Positions 13,000-24,297 of a DNA stretch of 64,000 nt are shown here, piece by piece. Position 1 is the first letter of the stretch. Each line of letters opens with the position of its first letter. Made by a program: the position numbers and the translations under genes. The notes under the pieces were generated by a model that had not been told where the DNA came from, searched no databases, and saw only the letters and a program-made list of their open reading frames with translations. Location: assembly GCA_022494885.1 (NCBI GenBank), contig JAGVSM010002919.1, positions 31,874-95,873 on the forward strand, read 5' to 3'. The DNA is from Micrasema longulum (taxonomy: Eukaryota; Arthropoda; Insecta; Trichoptera; Brachycentridae).

Positions 13000-14592
13000 A
13001 TGTTGGCTGGATTGGGAAGCAATGTTGGGATACCCGATAAAGCGTGGCAACCGCCAGTTGCGATTATAGAAACAACGTAAGTAAAACATAACCTTATTAA
13101 AGTCGCCACTGATGCTTGTATTTGTTTATTTGGTGTTTTAATCTCAATTTTTATAGGATGGGAGACATAACAGTGGAAATGTACTGGAATCACGCACCAA
13201 ACACTTGTAGAAATTTTATGGAACTGGTTCGGAGAGGATATTACAACAATACCAAATTTCACAGGTAACTGAACTTCAGGTTAATTTTAGACTTACATAA
13301 TAGTATCAATATATGAAATAAACCTGTGTGTCTAAGACGATCACTTCTTAGAAATCCAATTTCCAACACTCCAGTGAAACTCGCAGACTTATTTATTGAC
13401 AAAATCTAGAAAGAAGTGCTGCATTGATTGGGACATAAAGATCGAACGGACAGTGAAAGAATGGCTAAAAAGATTTATGATGCAAATTTTAGTGGATGCA
13501 GATATCGGAATTAGCGGACAATCACATAAGGAGGTGAAGGTCAAAACAAAACTAATAGTGGTTATTTGGCCACTTTTAACCTTTCCCTTACTGTTCTAAA
13601 AACTTCCGCAAGTTACGGAGCTGTGTAGTCACTACACATGCAAAAAATGAGAGATTTTAAATGGTAAAAGTGTAATATTCATCGGCAATTGCTTCAATTA
13701 TTTATAGTTGAAGTCAAAAGTGATGATATTTTTAATCTAATTGCTAAAAACGTGAAAAAAAACATTAATTCATGCTCTCAGTGAGCGCAAAAGAACCGCC
13801 CCCAACGAAAGCCCGGTAGCTACTAATGCAGCTTACGGGCGTCAGGGAGAAGTACAAGAAACTTTGCTGTTTGTGCGTGTGATGCTTAAAAATTGTCTCT
13901 CTCGCTCCCAAATATACCCGTATTATCGAAAGTGAGACGTAAAGAGTGTGCGAGACAATAATATATTATGATTACTCTTGTACGACAAACGCAACATGCG
14001 ACACATTGGTAAACTTTCTATTGTATTGGTGATATCTCCGATTTTTGACAAAATGCTTTTTATGTCCCCAATAAGCATTAATTATTTAATAAAAAAAACA
14101 TTTTTACCGATACGTAAATGTATAACGAAGGAATACCGAAGATCTCAACCCATCATTTATTATATTAATGGAGATATTAAAGTTATTAGATGCAATGTGT
14201 ACTAGCTACACAGCACTGGGAAGGGAGAGTTAAAAAAATATTATTTTCATTCTAGAATAATCCGCGACTTCATGATCCAGGGCGGGGACCCCACGGGTAC
14301 GGGCCGGGGTGGCGCTTCTATCTACGGGCAGAAGTTCCCTGATGAAATCCACGAAGACCTGAAGCACACGGGTGCTGGCATCCTGTCCATGGCCAACTCG
14401 GGCCCCGATACCAACGGCTCCCAGTTCTTCATCTCGCTCGCCCCCACGCAGTGGCTGGATGGAAAACACACCATATTCGGACGGGTGCAGACGGGACTGG
14501 CCGTCGTGAAAAGAATAGGACTCGTCGAGTGTGACAACAATGATAAGCCGGTCGATGATGTTAAAATAATTAAAGGGTACTTGCCAAAATAG
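13000..14592 (+). CDS. Ppil1: PPIL1, spliceosomal peptidyl-prolyl isomerase (3 exons)
   Basis: A cyclophilin-type prolyl cis-trans isomerase which, in characterised animals, binds SKIP/SNW1 and sits in activated spliceosomes in the nucleus. Exons 13000-13076, 13157-13264 and 14256-14592 join through GT-AG sites in phase to 173 residues (human 166). The protein is a single compact cyclophilin domain. It has the PPIL1 opening ([19 protein letters not shown]), active-site FHR...RDFMIQGGD with Arg62, Phe67 and Gln70, and [19 protein letters not shown] with the substrate-pocket Trp and His. The C-terminus [14 protein letters not shown] matches PPIL1 rather than other cyclophilins. The ATG at 13000 gives a slightly longer N-terminus than mammals. 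The start is 0.7 kb downstream of the Sin1 stop, on the same strand. Confidence 0.93.
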
Positions 14593-14717
14593 TTAATACA
14601 GAAAAATGTCCAAATGTTGGTTGACAAGTTGATAGTCCAGTTCATTAGCTGACGCGTAAGGCAGGGGGTTTAAACTAACGAATCTTGGTTTAAAAATGGT
14701 GTCGATGATGTCACTTA

Positions 14718-15362
14718 GGCCTAGAATACACGGTGAAACGAAACTGCAACTAAACCCTTATGAAACTCTTAGTTTAAAATCAGTTTCAGGCTATTTCCAC
14801 CAACGGCGCAACCTAAACGTGATGAAATTTTCATACAGTCATTGGTTTTCTTTGAGAGCCGATGTCTGTCTCAATCTGTTTCAATAGGTTGAGTTCAAGT
14901 GATGAAGATATTGCTGTTATGTATTTATATCTTCGACAAGCAAGGAGGCATAAAAGAAGAACGATGTGGATACATCCTTACGTTGAGAATAATGTAAACT
15001 GTCGTCTGTTTGTGGCTGCCAAAGAATTAACAATACTAATATTGAGATTATTCATATTTAGAAATATCAATATTTAGAATTAATAATATTAAGTTTTGTA
15101 CAGACAAGGATACTTTTCTACTTCCAAAACAAAGTAAATATTTTTATTTTCGTCCTCAGCCATTTTGTTGACAGAAAAAACGCAGCAAAAACAATAAAAC
15201 ACGACACGAGTTTCCTGCAAGCCAGTTTCAATGCAACTGATTTAAATGCATTTCAAATTTGTTGCGTCGTGTGTGGTTTTCTATATTTTATATGACATAA
15301 ACTAAAAAGTAACTTAGAGTTGCAGTTTTGTAATTTTTGCGTTTCACTGTGTGTTCTGGGCT
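14718..15362 (+). mobile_element. PIF/Harbinger element remnant with TTA target duplication
   Basis: A 645-bp unit flanked by TTA on both sides, the PIF/Harbinger target. Its ends are imperfect inverted repeats (GGCCTAGAATACAC against AGCCCAGAACACAC) and extend through GTGAAACG and ACTGCAACT. At about 14890-15020 the plus strand encodes SSDEDIAVMYLYL, KRRTMWIHPY and VAAKEL, like the N-terminus of HARBI1-type transposases. The DDE catalytic part is missing, so this is an internally deleted copy. Confidence 0.7.
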
Positions 15363-15689
15363 TTACACACGTACTGCGTCTGGCAACAACCCATATTCAT
15401 GTTGATATTGACAGAATTGTAAAAAATAAATTAATGAAGAACTAATCAAATTAAATACATTATAACAATAGCATCCCTGCATTTTTATTTTTCCTTCAAA
15501 AAGTTCGAAGTGTTTGTTTCTGCGGCCGTCCAATCTGTTTAGTTATTTGGATTGGCCCGGGATCATATCTGATTTGGACAGCCCCGGTGTAAGGTAAAAC
15601 ATAAAAATAATTGACGCCCTGAATAAATTCACTGTGCAAAACGCTAATTATAATTCTAACACATGTCATTGCGAGATTATATCAGCGTA

Positions 15690-15960
15690 TCGTCTCACAC
15701 AGACGACTTCCGATTGGACTATTATAGATGGTTTGAAGGAAATCTTATTTGACTACTGGAACACTTGTTGCTGACTGTTTTTTATAGGGACACAACATCT
15801 GCCATATAATTACTGCGTTTCCACGTAGGCTGTAGTCATCTTTTTACTACCAATGTCTTTTAAACTGACAGCTTTTGCCATCATTTCCTAAACGAGACGC
15901 ACGATTTTGATGGCTATTGACGGCATAATCGTAAACGTGTTAAGTATTTGAACTGGGGTA
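15690..15960. repeat. Interspersed repeat R1, copy 1
   Basis: About 270 bp sharing ordered words with 25870-26100 and with the two halves at 44770-44818 and 45390-45540. Examples are GATGGTTTGAAG, TTTATAGGGACAC, TTTCCTAAA and CGTGTTAA. No ORF. It is likely a non-autonomous element; ends are not defined. Confidence 0.5.
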
Positions 15961-16074
15961 GTTTATGAATAAAAATTGATGTGTTAAGCTTATAAAAATT
16001 TTATTCAATAATTTATATACAAACGTTTTTTGTTTTTATTTATAAGGTTGTTGACCTGTTTTATACATAAATTT

Positions 16075-16250
16075 TTCCATCGATTTCATTTATTAGGCAT
16101 TTACAGGGCTTATGGCCTGGAATTGTCTGGTTTAAGTGGCCACTTTACACACTGTGTAACATTCACCATTCTGCCTATGTTTAAACATATCTGTTGACTT
16201 TTTTAAAGTAAAAGAGCCTTCGATGTGAAAATCACCGTTCTTGAAGCATT
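16075..16250. repeat. Interspersed repeat R2, copy 1
   Basis: Contains GGTTTAAGTGGCCACTTTAC and ACACTGTGTAACATTC. The same text is found inverted at 61810-61960. Non-coding. Confidence 0.5.
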
Positions 16251-18420
16251 GAAACCTTTTTCATTAATAGAGGCCCCGCCATAAGTTTTTGAGAGCATTC
16301 AATAAGCCTCAGCCCCAGATTTCTTCATATTGAAACAGAAAATTAAAAGCTGCCGCAAATTACGAGCATTTGGCTCATAAACTTTACTTTCAATCGAGAA
16401 TAACTTTACTGTTCCGACACAAATCGACTAATGTTTCCATATTCTGAGGTTATTTTGACACTGCTGACACAACAAACAGATTTGACAGATCCCGCAAGTT
16501 TATTGATTCATAGAAAAATGAAATATGTACCGGATAAACTGGCATAGACGCTCACGAATGCTCTAGAATCGTCTGTTTGTTTCTGGTTTCTAGGCTTTCT
16601 TGTTGATTCTTGAACATGATACTTTCAGCCAGTGGTAGTAAACGATTGGCCAGATTAGTGAGTACCGAAGATTGTAATATATACATGTAAGAGAAACAGA
16701 TCAAAGTGTATAAACTCTACGTATCCTAAAATTGTGTTTTATGTAAATTCTTCTTTGTTCTTTCTATGCGTATCTCAGGTGTACCGAATCAAATCGTATT
16801 TTAATATCTTCTTCTTCTTATCAGCCCGTTTTTCTGTCCTAGGTACTCTGTTTCTACCTATGTCCTTCGACTTTGATGATGTCGTCAGTCTATCTCCTCT
16901 GTGGTCTCTATACTTTCCTTTTATTTTCGTAGGGTCTACAATTTGGCAAATAGAGCTTGTACAAATAGATTTTTTAAATAAAATTAAAAATACTGCTCTC
17001 ATATACAATATTATACGATGGGGAAAGGTATGAATAACATGTCAGATTGAGTAAGAAGTTTGGAAAGGAGAAGTAGAGAGAATCTACAGAAAAAAAGGAA
17101 ATTATGGTTCTAAAGATATATTTTAATATGTCAGTCATTTTCAAAATTAATAGAGGTGCATTTTCATAAATAAATTAATACATTCTTTGTACTTTTGTAA
17201 AAAATATTAAAGTTTTCATATTGTGGCTCATTTTTTAAACGAAATTGTATATTAAAATAACATATTGTCACGTCAAAGTAAATATCATAGTGTCACACAA
17301 AATTGTCACAACGTAAAGTCACATTGGCAGAACAATTCAAATGCATGCTCATAAATAGTTGTAAAATACATTGTTAGAAATGCATTTATAATCATTTCCA
17401 ACATGTACAAGTTTATTATTTTATCACACAAAAATTCAAATATACCTAATTATATAATGTACCTAATATACATAAAAAGATAAGTTTAAAAAATGATTAT
17501 CGATAAACTCATAATTATTTAAACCATTAATAAATAATATTAACAATCAAAATATTATAATGTTTCCTAACTTATTTAATAAAATCGTAGTGAACATTTA
17601 TTTAATTGTAATATGTACGTATACTACAAGAAACATTTTCCTAATTTGAAAATGGCATCGAATAAAAATACTTCATTCCCCTGGTATTCGATGGCCATTT
17701 CCTGGTAAGTTATAATTTATTCAGGGATTCTGAGAATCTCAATAATTTTTATATAATTACTTCATTATAGTTTCTATTTATGATCGTTTAACCTGTACAT
17801 CTGTTTGTATTCTAAATAAATAAAATAAATATGCAAGCCTGTGTTCATAATTGAATGTAGTCATACAGAAATCAGCCAGCCATAGAAAAAAGAAACTGAG
17901 ATTATAGAACTTTTGTGAAAAGGGTGAATTATTTAATTTACACAACAGTTGGAATGTTTTCGACTTTCGACAAATGATTAACAATGAATACATTCTTTTT
18001 TTTAATGTTACGAATAAGAATCTTATTATGTATTTGACCAGTTTTTATGATTTTTAAAATACCGTAAGATTATTTTAGTTCTGTGGGTATTTTCTGCAAA
18101 TTGAGAAATGCCGTTTTTGTGATCGACACTATTTTCAAAAGGTGATTATAACATTTTTTTGCACGCAAGCGACCTGGAAGTTTTTAGCAGAACATAGAAT
18201 AGATCTTACTGCAGCCGATAATACAAAAATCTCATTTTACAAAATTGTGGACTGGCTGCTTCTTGCATAACTACGTTCAATTTATGAACAGTAAATTTTT
18301 CTTAAGATTTCTGAAAAATACAATGAGAAGATAAAACATTAATGCAGTTAATTAAAAAAAGATCTTTTTTTTTCATATTAAAAGACCTAACAAAAAATGT
18401 TTGGCTCCCCTAGTACTCGA
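16251..18420. other. AT-rich intergenic DNA between PPIL1 and Hsp70
   Basis: No convincing exon, RNA gene or mobile element end was seen. Open stretches of up to 99 codons near 16.7-17.0 kb have AT-driven composition and no recognisable family. Confidence 0.4.
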
Positions 18421-18438
18421 GAACTATCGCGAAGTTTC
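18421..18438 (+). promoter_or_regulatory. Upstream heat-shock element of Hsp70
   Basis: GAActATCgcGAAgtTTC is four alternating pentamers, three of them perfect, matching the HSF1 binding pattern nGAAnnTTCn. It lies immediately left of the foldback element, which places it about 270 bp from the proximal HSE. Confidence 0.65.
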
Positions 18439-18440
18439 TA

Positions 18441-18689
18441 TAAAGCTAGGGTTTCCTAGGACAGCGGTGCCCGTATTTTAACGGCCGTAGTGAACGGTGA
18501 TGCAGTGGACAGCCATCGTAAAGGTGATTAGAGAGTGGTTTCCTAGGAAAACGGTGTTAAATGGTGTTGATAACACCGTTTTCCTAGAAAACCATACTCT
18601 AGTCACCTTTGCGACGGCTGTCCACTGCATCACCGTTCACTACGGCCGTTAAAATACGGGCACCGCTGTCCTAGGAAACCCTAGCTTTA
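18441..18689. mobile_element. 249-bp foldback element in the Hsp70 promoter
   Basis: Two 118-bp arms (18441-18558 and 18572-18689) are near-perfect inverted copies, with only a handful of mismatches and a 13-base loop. Terminal sequence is TAAAGCTAGGGTTTCC and its complement. CCTAGGA recurs inside each arm. The element is non-coding and lies exactly between the distal and proximal HSEs. A TA duplication is possible but cannot be separated from the palindrome. Confidence 0.8.
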
Positions 18690-18692
18690 GTG

Positions 18693-18705
18693 GAACATTC
18701 TAGAA
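18693..18705 (+). promoter_or_regulatory. Proximal heat-shock element of Hsp70
   Basis: A perfect three-unit site, GAAcaTTCtaGAA, ends 21 bases before the TATA box, the usual place for an HSF site in inducible Hsp70 genes. Confidence 0.8.
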
Positions 18706-18726
18706 ACCAACCAATGTCGTGAGGGG

Positions 18727-18733
18727 TATATAA
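18727..18733 (+). promoter_or_regulatory. TATA box of Hsp70
   Basis: TATATAA follows a GGGG run. Transcription would start near 18758, leaving a 5' UTR of about 200 bases that is A-rich and lacks an upstream ATG in good context, as typical for stress-translated Hsp70 mRNAs. Confidence 0.75.
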
Positions 18734-18958
18734 CGCGGCAATGTTCGGCGGGAGTTTCATAAGCATTTGAAAATCAACGCGAGTTATAGTGAAGGAAAGA
18801 AAACTATACTAAACACAATCTTCTTATTCAAGAGAATAAAGAATTACAAGCAAACTAGAGTTGTGAAGTGAATAACCGGTGCAAGTAAACAATTTTTGCG
18901 AGTGCAACAAAAGAAGATCAGTAAATTCGTGAACCGAAAAAGACAAAAAAGAACGAAA

Positions 18959-20849
18959 ATGGTCGCTATCGGAATAGATCTGGGAACCACATACTCGTGT
19001 GTGGGAGTATGGCAACACGGTAATGTGGAGATCATCGCCAACGAGCAGGGTAACAGGACTACTCCCTCGTACGTGGCCTTCACGGACAGCGAGCGGTTGG
19101 TGGGAGACGTCGCCAAGAACCAGGTAGCCATGAACCCCGGCAACACGGTGTTCGACGCCAAGCGGCTGATCGGGCGCAAGTTCGCGGACCCCAAGATTCA
19201 GGAGGACGCCGAGCACTGGCCTTTCCGCCTGGTGGCAGTAGGAGACAAGCCCAGAGAAGCCCAAGGGAGAGAATAAGAACTTCTCCGCCGAGGAGATCAG
19301 CTCCATGGTGCTGGACAAGATGAAGCGGACGGCTGAGGCTTACCTGGGCTGTAGCGTGCGCGACGCCGTGATCACGGTGCCCGCGTACTTCAACGACTCG
19401 CAGCGTCAGGCGACTAAGGACGCTGCCATCATCGCCGGAATCAACGTGCTGCGCATCATCAACGAGCCCACGGCGGCCGCACTAGCCTACGGGCTGGACA
19501 AGAACCTCGAGGGAGAACGGAACGTGCTCATCTTCGATCTGGGCGGGGGCACCTTCGACGTGTCCATCCTGAGCATCGACGAGGGCTCCCTGTTCGAGGT
19601 TAAAGCCACGGCTGGAGACACGCACCTGGGAGGGGAGGACTTCGACAATCGGCTGGTGACCCACCTGGCCGAGGAGTTCAAGCGCAAGTACAAGAAGGAT
19701 TTGCGCGGCAACCCACGCGCCTTGAGACGCTTGCGCACAGCCGCGGAAAGAGCCAAGAGGACGCTGTCCTCCAGCACGGAGACCACCATCGAGATAGACG
19801 CTCTCTACGAGGGCGTAGACCTGTACAGCAAGGTGACGAGGGCGCGCTTCGAGGAACTGTGCGCCGATCTGTTCCGAAGCACGCTCGAGCCCGTGGAGAA
19901 GGCGCTGAGAGACGCCAAGATGGACAAGGGGGACATTCATGACGTGGTGTTAGTGGGCGGCTCTACCAGGATCCCCAAAGTGCAGAGTCTCCTGCAGAAC
20001 TACTTCAACGGCAAGAAACTGAACCTCTCCATTAACCCCGACGAGGCGGTGGCTTACGGAGCGGCCGTGCAAGCGGCTATCCTGAGCGGAGAGAGTGACG
20101 CCAAGATCCGCGACGTTCTACTCGTGGACGTGGCTCCGCTGTCTCTCGGCATCGAGACAGCCGGAGGAGTCATGACCAAGATCGTGGAGCGCAACGCTCG
20201 CATTCCCTGCAAGCAGACGCAGACTTTCTCCACGTACGTGGACAACCAGCCCGGAGTCAGCATACAGGTGTTCGAGGGCGAGCGCGCCATGACCAAGGAC
20301 AACAACCTGCTGGGCACCTTCGACCTCTCCGGTTTCCCGCTTGCGCCTCGTGGCGTGCCGAAGATCGAGGTCACATTCGACATGGACGCCAACGGCATTC
20401 TGAACGTGTCAGCTCGCGAGGCTGGCTCCGGCAAGTCCAACAGCGTCACCATCAAGAACGACAGGGGACGCCTGTTGCAGAAGGACATAGAACGCATGCT
20501 GGAGGAGGCGGAGCGCTTCCGCGTGGAGGACGAGGCCGCCCGTGGGAGGGTGGAGGCGCGCAACAAGCTGGAGACCTTCGTGTTCAGTGCCAAGCAGTCC
20601 CTGCTGCAGGCGGGCGCAGCCTTGGGGGAGGAACAGCGACGCACGGCCGAGCGGCTGTGTGAGGAGACGGTGCAGTGGCTGGATGGCAATACGCTAGCCG
20701 AGGTGGAGGAGTACGAGCACCGGCTGCGGGAGCTGACGAGCGCGCTGGCCCCCTTGCTGAGGGGCCCCGCACAGGGGCAGGCCACTGGCTGCTCCCAGCA
20801 GGCAGGCCAGACGCACGCGGCAGGACCCACAGTGGAAGAGGTGGACTAA
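18959..20849 (+). pseudogene. Hsp70: Heat-inducible cytosolic Hsp70, frameshifted
   Basis: An ATP-dependent chaperone of the cytosolic, stress-inducible class, intronless as usual. From the ATG at 18959 the frame encodes the nucleotide-binding domain start ([18 protein letters not shown]) up to GDKP, then runs off to a stop at 19274. The correct frame resumes at [17 protein letters not shown] (about 19263) and is open for over 520 codons with [19 protein letters not shown], the substrate-binding domain and the terminal EEVD that binds TPR co-chaperones. The segment expected as KIQVE(Y/F) is replaced by 10 bases at about 19252-19262, a net loss of about eight. Coding GC is very high and otherwise undamaged, so the lesion is recent or a sequence error. 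A micro-intron is unlikely at this size. If real, the product is a truncated fragment of about 105 residues. Confidence 0.85.
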
Positions 20850-20984
20850 CCAATCATTCCCGTGCTATTTACTAGTCACACATTTATTTCTACTGCTCCA
20901 GTGTTTTTAGTGTTTAGCTATTTATTTATTTTACCTCCTTTGTTGGTTATTATATAAGTCTAGTGTAAATAAGAAGTATTTTAT

Positions 20985-20990
20985 AATAAA
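20985..20990 (+). terminator. Poly(A) signal of Hsp70
   Basis: AATAAA about 135 bases after the EEVD stop, in an AT-rich 3' UTR that also contains ATTTATTTATTT-type elements (about 20920), the kind linked to rapid mRNA decay. Confidence 0.6.
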
Positions 20991-21399
20991 ACATATATTT
21001 GTTTAAAAATCATTGTATTTTCTTACAATTTTAAAATACCACTCAGTGCCGACATTCCGAAATTACAAAACTTTTAAAAGTACACGCAACATTCATACGT
21101 TTTTTAAATACTGCCAAATTGTTCAATTTTGCCCTTAATGAATATTTTGCCCACTGAGTCTAATATATTCTTAACCTTTAAAAAAATATATATTTTCATT
21201 TGACTTCGGTAAATTTGGTACCTTAAAAATTAACACATATATATATATTATATAGACTAGGTAAATAATTATCAGCGCATTTATTTCATGCTCAGCGCAT
21301 TCAAACACCAATTAAAAAATAATTTGAATTTGTATAATAACAACGTAACTACATTGATTGATTCTACTGATATTTCTTGATGAAACTGCATTTAATTAT

Positions 21400-21500
21400 T
21401 ATAATAACAATATCGGTCTAACGATTTCGGGCATGACAAAACTGGGTCGCCGATAAAAATAAAATAAATAAATGTAGAATAAAACTACATACCGATTGCT
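21400..21500 (+). mobile_element. Penelope-like terminal fragment
   Basis: TCTAACGATTTCGGGCATGA followed by CAAAACTGGGTC and an A/T-rich GTAGAATAAAACTACATA tail is a degenerate version of the termini of the 33.0-33.3 kb foldback. No coding part is attached. Confidence 0.4.
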
Positions 21501-22002
21501 TTTATTATAATTTAATTTTAATTAACAATATGTATTACATTGTAATAACTTTTAGCCTTTATATTAAAGTTCACAAGTTTTTTTAAAGGCTCTTAGGAGT
21601 GTAATCAACACTCCCCCTGGGGATGTTGATGTAATTGATAAAATATTTATTTTAAAAAATTCAAAAAATTAAGCAGAACATACCCCGTAAATGATTTTTA
21701 AAAACAGTAACTTTGATGGAACAGCTGACTTTCAATTTAGTGTTTTTAAGCCATATAGATGAGAATAATAAATTCAAAGCAAAATAGCCAATAATATGCA
21801 TTGTCAAACGCTGTCAAACATCTGAGACGGAGAAAAGCTGAGAAGGGACTCGACTCAAAATTGAAAAATGTAATGTGTTGTTAAGTTTCTGACATTTATT
21901 TTATTTATGTTATTGTAGTTGACGTTAAATCAATTAGTGAAATGCTCGTAATTATAACTTTCGCGAAACAGAAACGGAGTTGAAAACAAAACAGTTTTAA
22001 AT

Positions 22003-24297
22003 ATGGCCAAATATAAACCTAGGGAAGTGAGCTATAACGCCTTGAACAATGAATTCTACCCGCCTTTCGGTACCGCGAACTCCGAACCGGATGAAGAAGT
22101 CACGACTTCCACGAACCTCCAAGATATGGAACAGGATGACGCCACTGGAGTCATAATTCATGTGGTCCCCGAGAGTAACAAAGGGAGATGGACGCACATA
22201 GAAGATCTGGATTCCTTCTTCACCCGGATGTATAGATATTACTTGAAAGGCGGGTTTCTAGCTATGCTCGTTTCCGATTGCTTTCAGTTGTTCCAATACT
22301 GTTTCGTGGTCGTCTTCTTGACTTTCCTGGTGCACTGTGTCAAGTATCCCGTGTTGTTCTACAACGATGTCAAGAATCCGAGGGTAATCAGTATTTCCGA
22401 TGTTATTTACGACGCTCCCGAATGCGTGAGTAGAATATCTCTGAAGTGGTGGCTTTTGGTCACGCTTTGCGCCGTCATCTGGCTCGTCCGGTTGGCGAGA
22501 ACTCTGTACAATTTGTACTACGCTTACGACACCAAGCAGTTCTACAACAACGAGCTGAAAATCAAGGACAGCGACCTGGGGTGGATCAGCTGGTGCACCG
22601 TGCTGACGAGGGTGCGGGAGGCGCAGAAGGAGCTGCACATGTGCATCCACAAGCGCGAGGTCACGGAGCTGGACATCTACCACCGCATCCTGCGCTACAA
22701 CAACTACCTGGTGGCCATGGTCAACAAGCGCCTGCTGCCGCTGCACATCTCTCTGCCCCTGGTGGGCGAGCTGCCCTTCCTCTCCAAGGGCCTGAAGTAC
22801 AACCTCGAGCTCATTCTGTTCTACGGCCCCTGGAGCCCGTGGGAGAACTGCTGGCAGCTTCAGGAGTGCTACAAGGACTCCTCCAAGAGGATGGAGCTGG
22901 CCAGGAAGCTGCAGAACCATATGCTGATCTTCGCCCTACTCAACTTCGTGCTCGCCCCCTTCATCCAGGGCTGGCAGATCCTGTACTTCTTCTTCAGCTA
23001 CGCGGAACTCATCAAGCGCTCCCCGGGAGCTCTGGGGCTCCGCACCTGGTCTCTGTTCGCGCGCATCCACCTTCGCCATTTCAACGAGCTGGATCACGAA
23101 CTGGGAGACCGGCTGAACAGAGCGCACAAACCTGCCACCAAGTACCTGTCCTCTTTTCCGTCTCCCGTCACGACGGTAATCGCCAAAAACATCGCCTTTC
23201 TTTCTGGAAGTGTTCTGGCCGTATTGTTATTGTTGACAGTATACGATGAGACCGTTCTGACGGTGGAACACATGCTGACGCTCATCACCGCGCTGGGATG
23301 CGTTCTGGCGGGGGCGAGGGCCTTCATCAGCGAGGAGGGCATCATCGGCCAGCGAAGTAGTGAAGAACTCCTGGTGCAGGTCTTAGGTCATGTCCACTAC
23401 CTGCCGGCCAGTTGGAGGGGAAAGGCTCACACCGAGAACGTTGCTACTCACTTCCAGGAGCTTTTCCAGTTCAAAGCGGCCTATCTACTGAGCGAGCTGT
23501 TGAGCCCGATCATTTGTCCTTTTGTCATTCTTTCCCTACGAAAACGAGCTTTAGATATTGTTGACTTTTATCGTAACTTTACTGTATCGGTGCTGGGAAT
23601 CGGCGACGTTTGCTCGTTCGCACAAATGGACGTCCGTAAGCACGGCAACCCGGAGTGGCCAGCCGGGCATGGCCCGAGTGGGAAACTTCCGGAGAACGTA
23701 TCGCAGTACAACCAGGGAGAAAATGGAAAGACAGAACTGTCTCTTGTAGCTTTCTCTTGCCGAAATCCGGCGTGGCGCGTCCCTCAACCGACGCAGAGAC
23801 AATTTCTACAGACCCTACGTACCGGAGTGAGTCACGCAACCAGTAATTATTACTCCGGAGCGAACTTGTTGCACCAAAATCAGCTGCAGAGAACGATGCT
23901 AGGGTCGTACATCCACCAGAGCATGTTGCACGGGTTGGGCACTCCGTCTTCATTCCATCCTTCGCTATCTGTGTGGCACCAGCGCTCTCCCGACCGCCAT
24001 CTGCCCAGCATGGACGAGAGTATTCGAGAGGAATCGGAGCCGGTAGCCGCCGCATCGATGCACGAGCCTCCGGTGCCAGACAGGGCAGAGACATCTGCGA
24101 CGGAAGATGATGCTCTGTCGACCAGTACTCTCCACCTGTATGATATTCACCTGGCACGAGTGGGTCCACGGGCGGTTAACCACCCTTCCTGGGTCGGGGA
24201 CAGTCGCCAAGGACAGGCCTCCCAAGGTTCTAGTATATTCTCACAGCGAGTTTCTCACGCTGAAGGAACACCCCTCCTACGCAAGTCTCCTCCATAA
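22003..24297 (+). CDS. Atg9: ATG9 autophagy lipid scramblase, intronless
   Basis: ATG9 is the multi-spanning membrane protein of autophagy. It cycles on Golgi/endosomal vesicles, seeds the phagophore and scrambles lipids. The single open frame is 764 residues, near the usual insect length. The N-terminus has YNAL at residue 11, a YxxPhi sorting signal of the kind AP complexes bind in ATG9A. Hydrophobic segments lie at about 86-115, 147-172, 307-336, 393-437 and 493-530. Conserved family text includes WTHIEDLDSFFTRMYRYY, LTRVREAQKELHMC, RYNNYLVAMVNK and FKAAYLLSELLSPIICPF. The C-terminal 220 residues are low-complexity and poorly conserved, as expected. No intron interrupts a gene that is usually split in animals. 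The start ATG follows an in-frame AT-rich leader. Identity is firm. Confidence 0.93.
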   Translation: MAKYKPREVSYNALNNEFYPPFGTANSEPDEEVTTSTNLQDMEQDDATGVIIHVVPESNKGRWTHIEDLDSFFTRMYRYYLKGGFLAMLVSDCFQLFQYCFVVVFLTFLVHCVKYPVLFYNDVKNPRVISISDVIYDAPECVSRISLKWWLLVTLCAVIWLVRLARTLYNLYYAYDTKQFYNNELKIKDSDLGWISWCTVLTRVREAQKELHMCIHKREVTELDIYHRILRYNNYLVAMVNKRLLPLHISLPLVGELPFLSKGLKYNLELILFYGPWSPWENCWQLQECYKDSSKRMELARKLQNHMLIFALLNFVLAPFIQGWQILYFFFSYAELIKRSPGALGLRTWSLFARIHLRHFNELDHELGDRLNRAHKPATKYLSSFPSPVTTVIAKNIAFLSGSVLAVLLLLTVYDETVLTVEHMLTLITALGCVLAGARAFISEEGIIGQRSSEELLVQVLGHVHYLPASWRGKAHTENVATHFQELFQFKAAYLLSELLSPIICPFVILSLRKRALDIVDFYRNFTVSVLGIGDVCSFAQMDVRKHGNPEWPAGHGPSGKLPENVSQYNQGENGKTELSLVAFSCRNPAWRVPQPTQRQFLQTLRTGVSHATSNYYSGANLLHQNQLQRTMLGSYIHQSMLHGLGTPSSFHPSLSVWHQRSPDRHLPSMDESIREESEPVAAASMHEPPVPDRAETSATEDDALSTSTLHLYDIHLARVGPRAVNHPSWVGDSRQGQASQGSSIFSQRVSHAEGTPLLRKSPP

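Noticed and set aside
19235..19262. Micro-intron explaining the Hsp70 frame break
   Set aside because: The only GT...AG pair would be about 17 bases, too short to splice.
20054..20830. Long open frames antisense to Hsp70 and ATG9 (also 19482-19940, 22258-22920, 22446-23249)
   Set aside because: They lie over strongly GC-biased coding sequence and arise from its codon bias; no family resemblance.
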